A stretch of 15,313 nucleotides of DNA from JADKIH01 sp964486655 (GTDB taxonomy: Bacteria; Bacteroidota; Bacteroidia; AKYH767-A; 2013-40CM-41-45): assembly GCA_964486655.1 (NCBI GenBank), contig CAZAON010000485.1:1-15313 (forward strand). Reading direction: 5' to 3'. This document shows, in pieces, positions 13,980-15,313 of the stretch. The notes under the pieces were generated by a model. That model worked only from the letters and a program-made list of their open reading frames with translations. It did no database searches and had not been told where the DNA came from. Both the position numbers and the translations under genes were made by a program. Every line of letters begins with the position of its first letter. The stretch's first letter is position 1.

Positions 13980-14040
13980 ATTGAAAATTGAAGACCCGAT
14001 AGCTATCGGGTGAAGATTGAAGATTTTGGCCACAGTGGCC
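13980..14040. repeat. Heptamers flanking a 16-base palindrome, then a second palindrome
   Basis: ATTGAAA (13980) and ATTGAAG (13987) are followed by the perfect palindrome CCCGATAGCTATCGGG (13995-14010), then TGAAGAT twice in register (14011-14024), then GGCCACAGTGGCC (14028-14040), a 6-base inverted repeat around one base. The cluster lies in the gap between the divergent flippase and PKD-protein genes. No gene was seen in the 274-base gap. Confidence 0.75.
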
Positions 14041-14113
14041 GAAAATATTAAGCTATTTCTAAAATGATTAAAGAGGAGCGAGTTTAATGGTAAGTTTAAG
14101 CATAATAACATTA

Positions 14114-14121
14114 TAGATTTG
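14114..14121 (+). promoter_or_regulatory. Possible -7 element TAGATTTG of the PKD-protein gene
   Basis: TAGATTTG matches TAnnTTTG exactly, 88 bases before the ATG at 14210. No TTG is seen 19 bases upstream, only TTTAATG, so support is weak. Confidence 0.35.
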
Positions 14122-14209
14122 TTGCCCTATTCTATTTTCGACTATAAATTATTCCCCTTTGCAAATCATTGCATTTTACTACATTAGCATACGGATTAAT
14201 TATTAAAAC

Positions 14210-15313
14210 ATGAAAAAACTGCTACTCTTCCTGTCATTTATTTTCGTTTACTCCTCCTCTAATGCCTGCAATGCATTTTTCACGCATACGTATGCATGCG
14301 CGGGAGACACCGTTTTTTTCCAGGCTCTTGACCAATATGGTGTTTACACATGGGACTTTGGAGATACCACATCGGGCGCGGCAAATATCTCTCACGATAC
14401 GGCAACCTGGCATATATACAACACTCCCGGAACCTACTACGTCACACTTTTTGTGAATATTGGGGCCGAATGGGATTATCGCTCGCAGTTTATCACAATC
14501 GGAACTGATTGCTTTAATGCGGCGTTCGTCACATCATGCTATTCAGATTCCACATTATTGTTTACGAATCAATCGACAGGCGACTTTACCTCTGTTTTAT
14601 GGGACTTTGGCGATACTGCTTCTTCGCTTAATCAGGACACGGCACTTTCTCCGACACATACTTTCTCAGCTCCGGGAAGCTATATTGTTACTTTGATTAT
14701 TTCTGACGGGACAATTTCAGATACTACTTCACAATTGGTTACTGTTTCAGGAGGATGCATCAGTGCTCAGTTCTACAATTTCCTTGGGGGAGATTGTGTT
14801 CAGGATACGACTCATATTTTTGTTATTTATAGTGGCAACCCTACTGCTTACCTGTGGAATTTTGGAGATCCGTCAAGTGGAATTTCCAATTTATCTACAG
14901 ACTCCGCGGGTAGTCATCAATATTCAGTTCCCGGAACCTATTTGATTTCATTAATCGTATCGAATGCATTTGAAACTGATACGTTTTATAATATTCAAAA
15001 CATAATTGATTGTAGTGTCTGGCCGGGCAATGTGAATACTGACGGGCATGTAAACATGGAAGACCTATTTGGAATCGGCATTTACTACGGAGACACAGGA
15101 AATGTACGTTCGCAGGTTTCGAATGCATGGACAGGATACAATTCGGTGGACTGGAATTCGGGCGGATTCAATTTCATGTACCTGCAGGACCTTGTTGATA
15201 AGAAACATGCCGATTGCAATGGCGACGGAGTAATCAATGCACTCGATGTTTCCGCAATCGAACAAAATTATGATTCCATTTTACCCCATTACCCTCATAA
15301 CGATCTCATACAA
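14210..15313 (+). CDS. Exported protein with three PKD domains and dockerin-like region, 3'-truncated
   Basis: An open frame begins at ATG 14210 and is still open at the right edge (368 codons). It starts with a signal peptide, MKKLLLFLSFIFVYSSSNA. Three PKD-type domains follow, each with a W-[DN]-F-G-D motif (Trp48, Trp131, Trp216) and a closing Y/F-x-x-PG-x-Y strand (YNTPGTYYVTLFV, FSAPGSYIVTLII, YSVPGTYLISLIV). From residue 273 comes GNVNTDGHVNMEDLFGIGIYYG, and at 335 DCNGDGVINALDVSAIEQNY. This is a pair of calcium-loop, dockerin-like motifs in an arrangement I recall from large Bacteroidota surface proteins. A T9SS sorting domain is expected past the window edge but is not seen. Function is unknown; adhesion or matrix roles are usual guesses. 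An A-rich leader precedes the start. Confidence 0.88.
   Translation, partial: MKKLLLFLSFIFVYSSSNACNAFFTHTYACAGDTVFFQALDQYGVYTWDFGDTTSGAANISHDTATWHIYNTPGTYYVTLFVNIGAEWDYRSQFITIGTDCFNAAFVTSCYSDSTLLFTNQSTGDFTSVLWDFGDTASSLNQDTALSPTHTFSAPGSYIVTLIISDGTISDTTSQLVTVSGGCISAQFYNFLGGDCVQDTTHIFVIYSGNPTAYLWNFGDPSSGISNLSTDSAGSHQYSVPGTYLISLIVSNAFETDTFYNIQNIIDCSVWPGNVNTDGHVNMEDLFGIGIYYGDTGNVRSQVSNAWTGYNSVDWNSGGFNFMYLQDLVDKKHADCNGDGVINALDVSAIEQNYDSILPHYPHNDLIQ

Noticed and set aside
14262..14945. Three short + strand frames inside the right-hand region
   Set aside because: They lie in another frame within the continuous PKD-protein gene starting at 14210, which has a signal peptide and clear domains.

Overview
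The window looks like a chromosomal segment of an aerobic member of the Bacteroidota. The reasons are two or three proteins with type IX secretion (T9SS) C-terminal sorting signals, a cytochrome oxidase/SCO/DUF420 cluster in an arrangement usual for that phylum, a perfect Bacteroidota-type promoter (TAnnTTTG), few Shine-Dalgarno sites, and surface proteins with PKD and dockerin-like modules. Genus and species cannot be told from the sequence.

Layout. (1) 1-2497, + strand: end of a haem-copper oxidase operon. It holds the C-terminal part of subunit III, subunit IV, the SCO copper chaperone, a DUF420 (CtaM/YozB-like) membrane protein and a tiny exported CxxC protein. Together these build and metallate the terminal oxidase. 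(2) 2718-6046, - strand: two exported proteins, a T9SS cargo made of propeller-like repeats and a secreted phosphoesterase with Ig-like, IPT/TIG and dockerin-like modules. Between them lies a 34-codon orphan tail of a T9SS sorting domain, apparently the relic of a lost gene. (3) 6047-6646: a striking intergenic element between divergent genes, made of two opposed arrays of ~50-65 bp units built almost wholly from 7-base words (CCCGAAA/GGGTTTC, CCCCCAA/TTGGGGG). (4) 6647-8253: trhO (tRNA U34 hydroxylase), facing a GNAT acetyltransferase. (5) 8374-13935, mostly - strand: a surface polysaccharide cluster with two glycosyltransferases, an O-antigen ligase/polymerase-type membrane protein and a Wzx-type flippase. 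A T9SS cargo gene sits inside it on the opposite strand. (6) 14210 to the right edge: a truncated surface protein with a signal peptide, three PKD domains and a dockerin-like region.

The most unusual signal is non-coding. At five separate intergenic places, tandem words of exactly 7 bases appear with unrelated sequences: AATTACG/AATGACG, NRGCTAA, AATTACA, CCCGAAA, and TGAAGAT. One of them supplies the stop codon and last three codons of trhO, and another ends 2 bases before a start codon. This resembles in style the heptanucleotide STRR repeats described in cyanobacteria, but here several word families coexist within 15 kb. The 540-bp double array fills the divergent promoter region of two genes, is G-quadruplex-prone, and is the best candidate for something undescribed. 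No mobile element, CRISPR array, rRNA or tRNA was seen.
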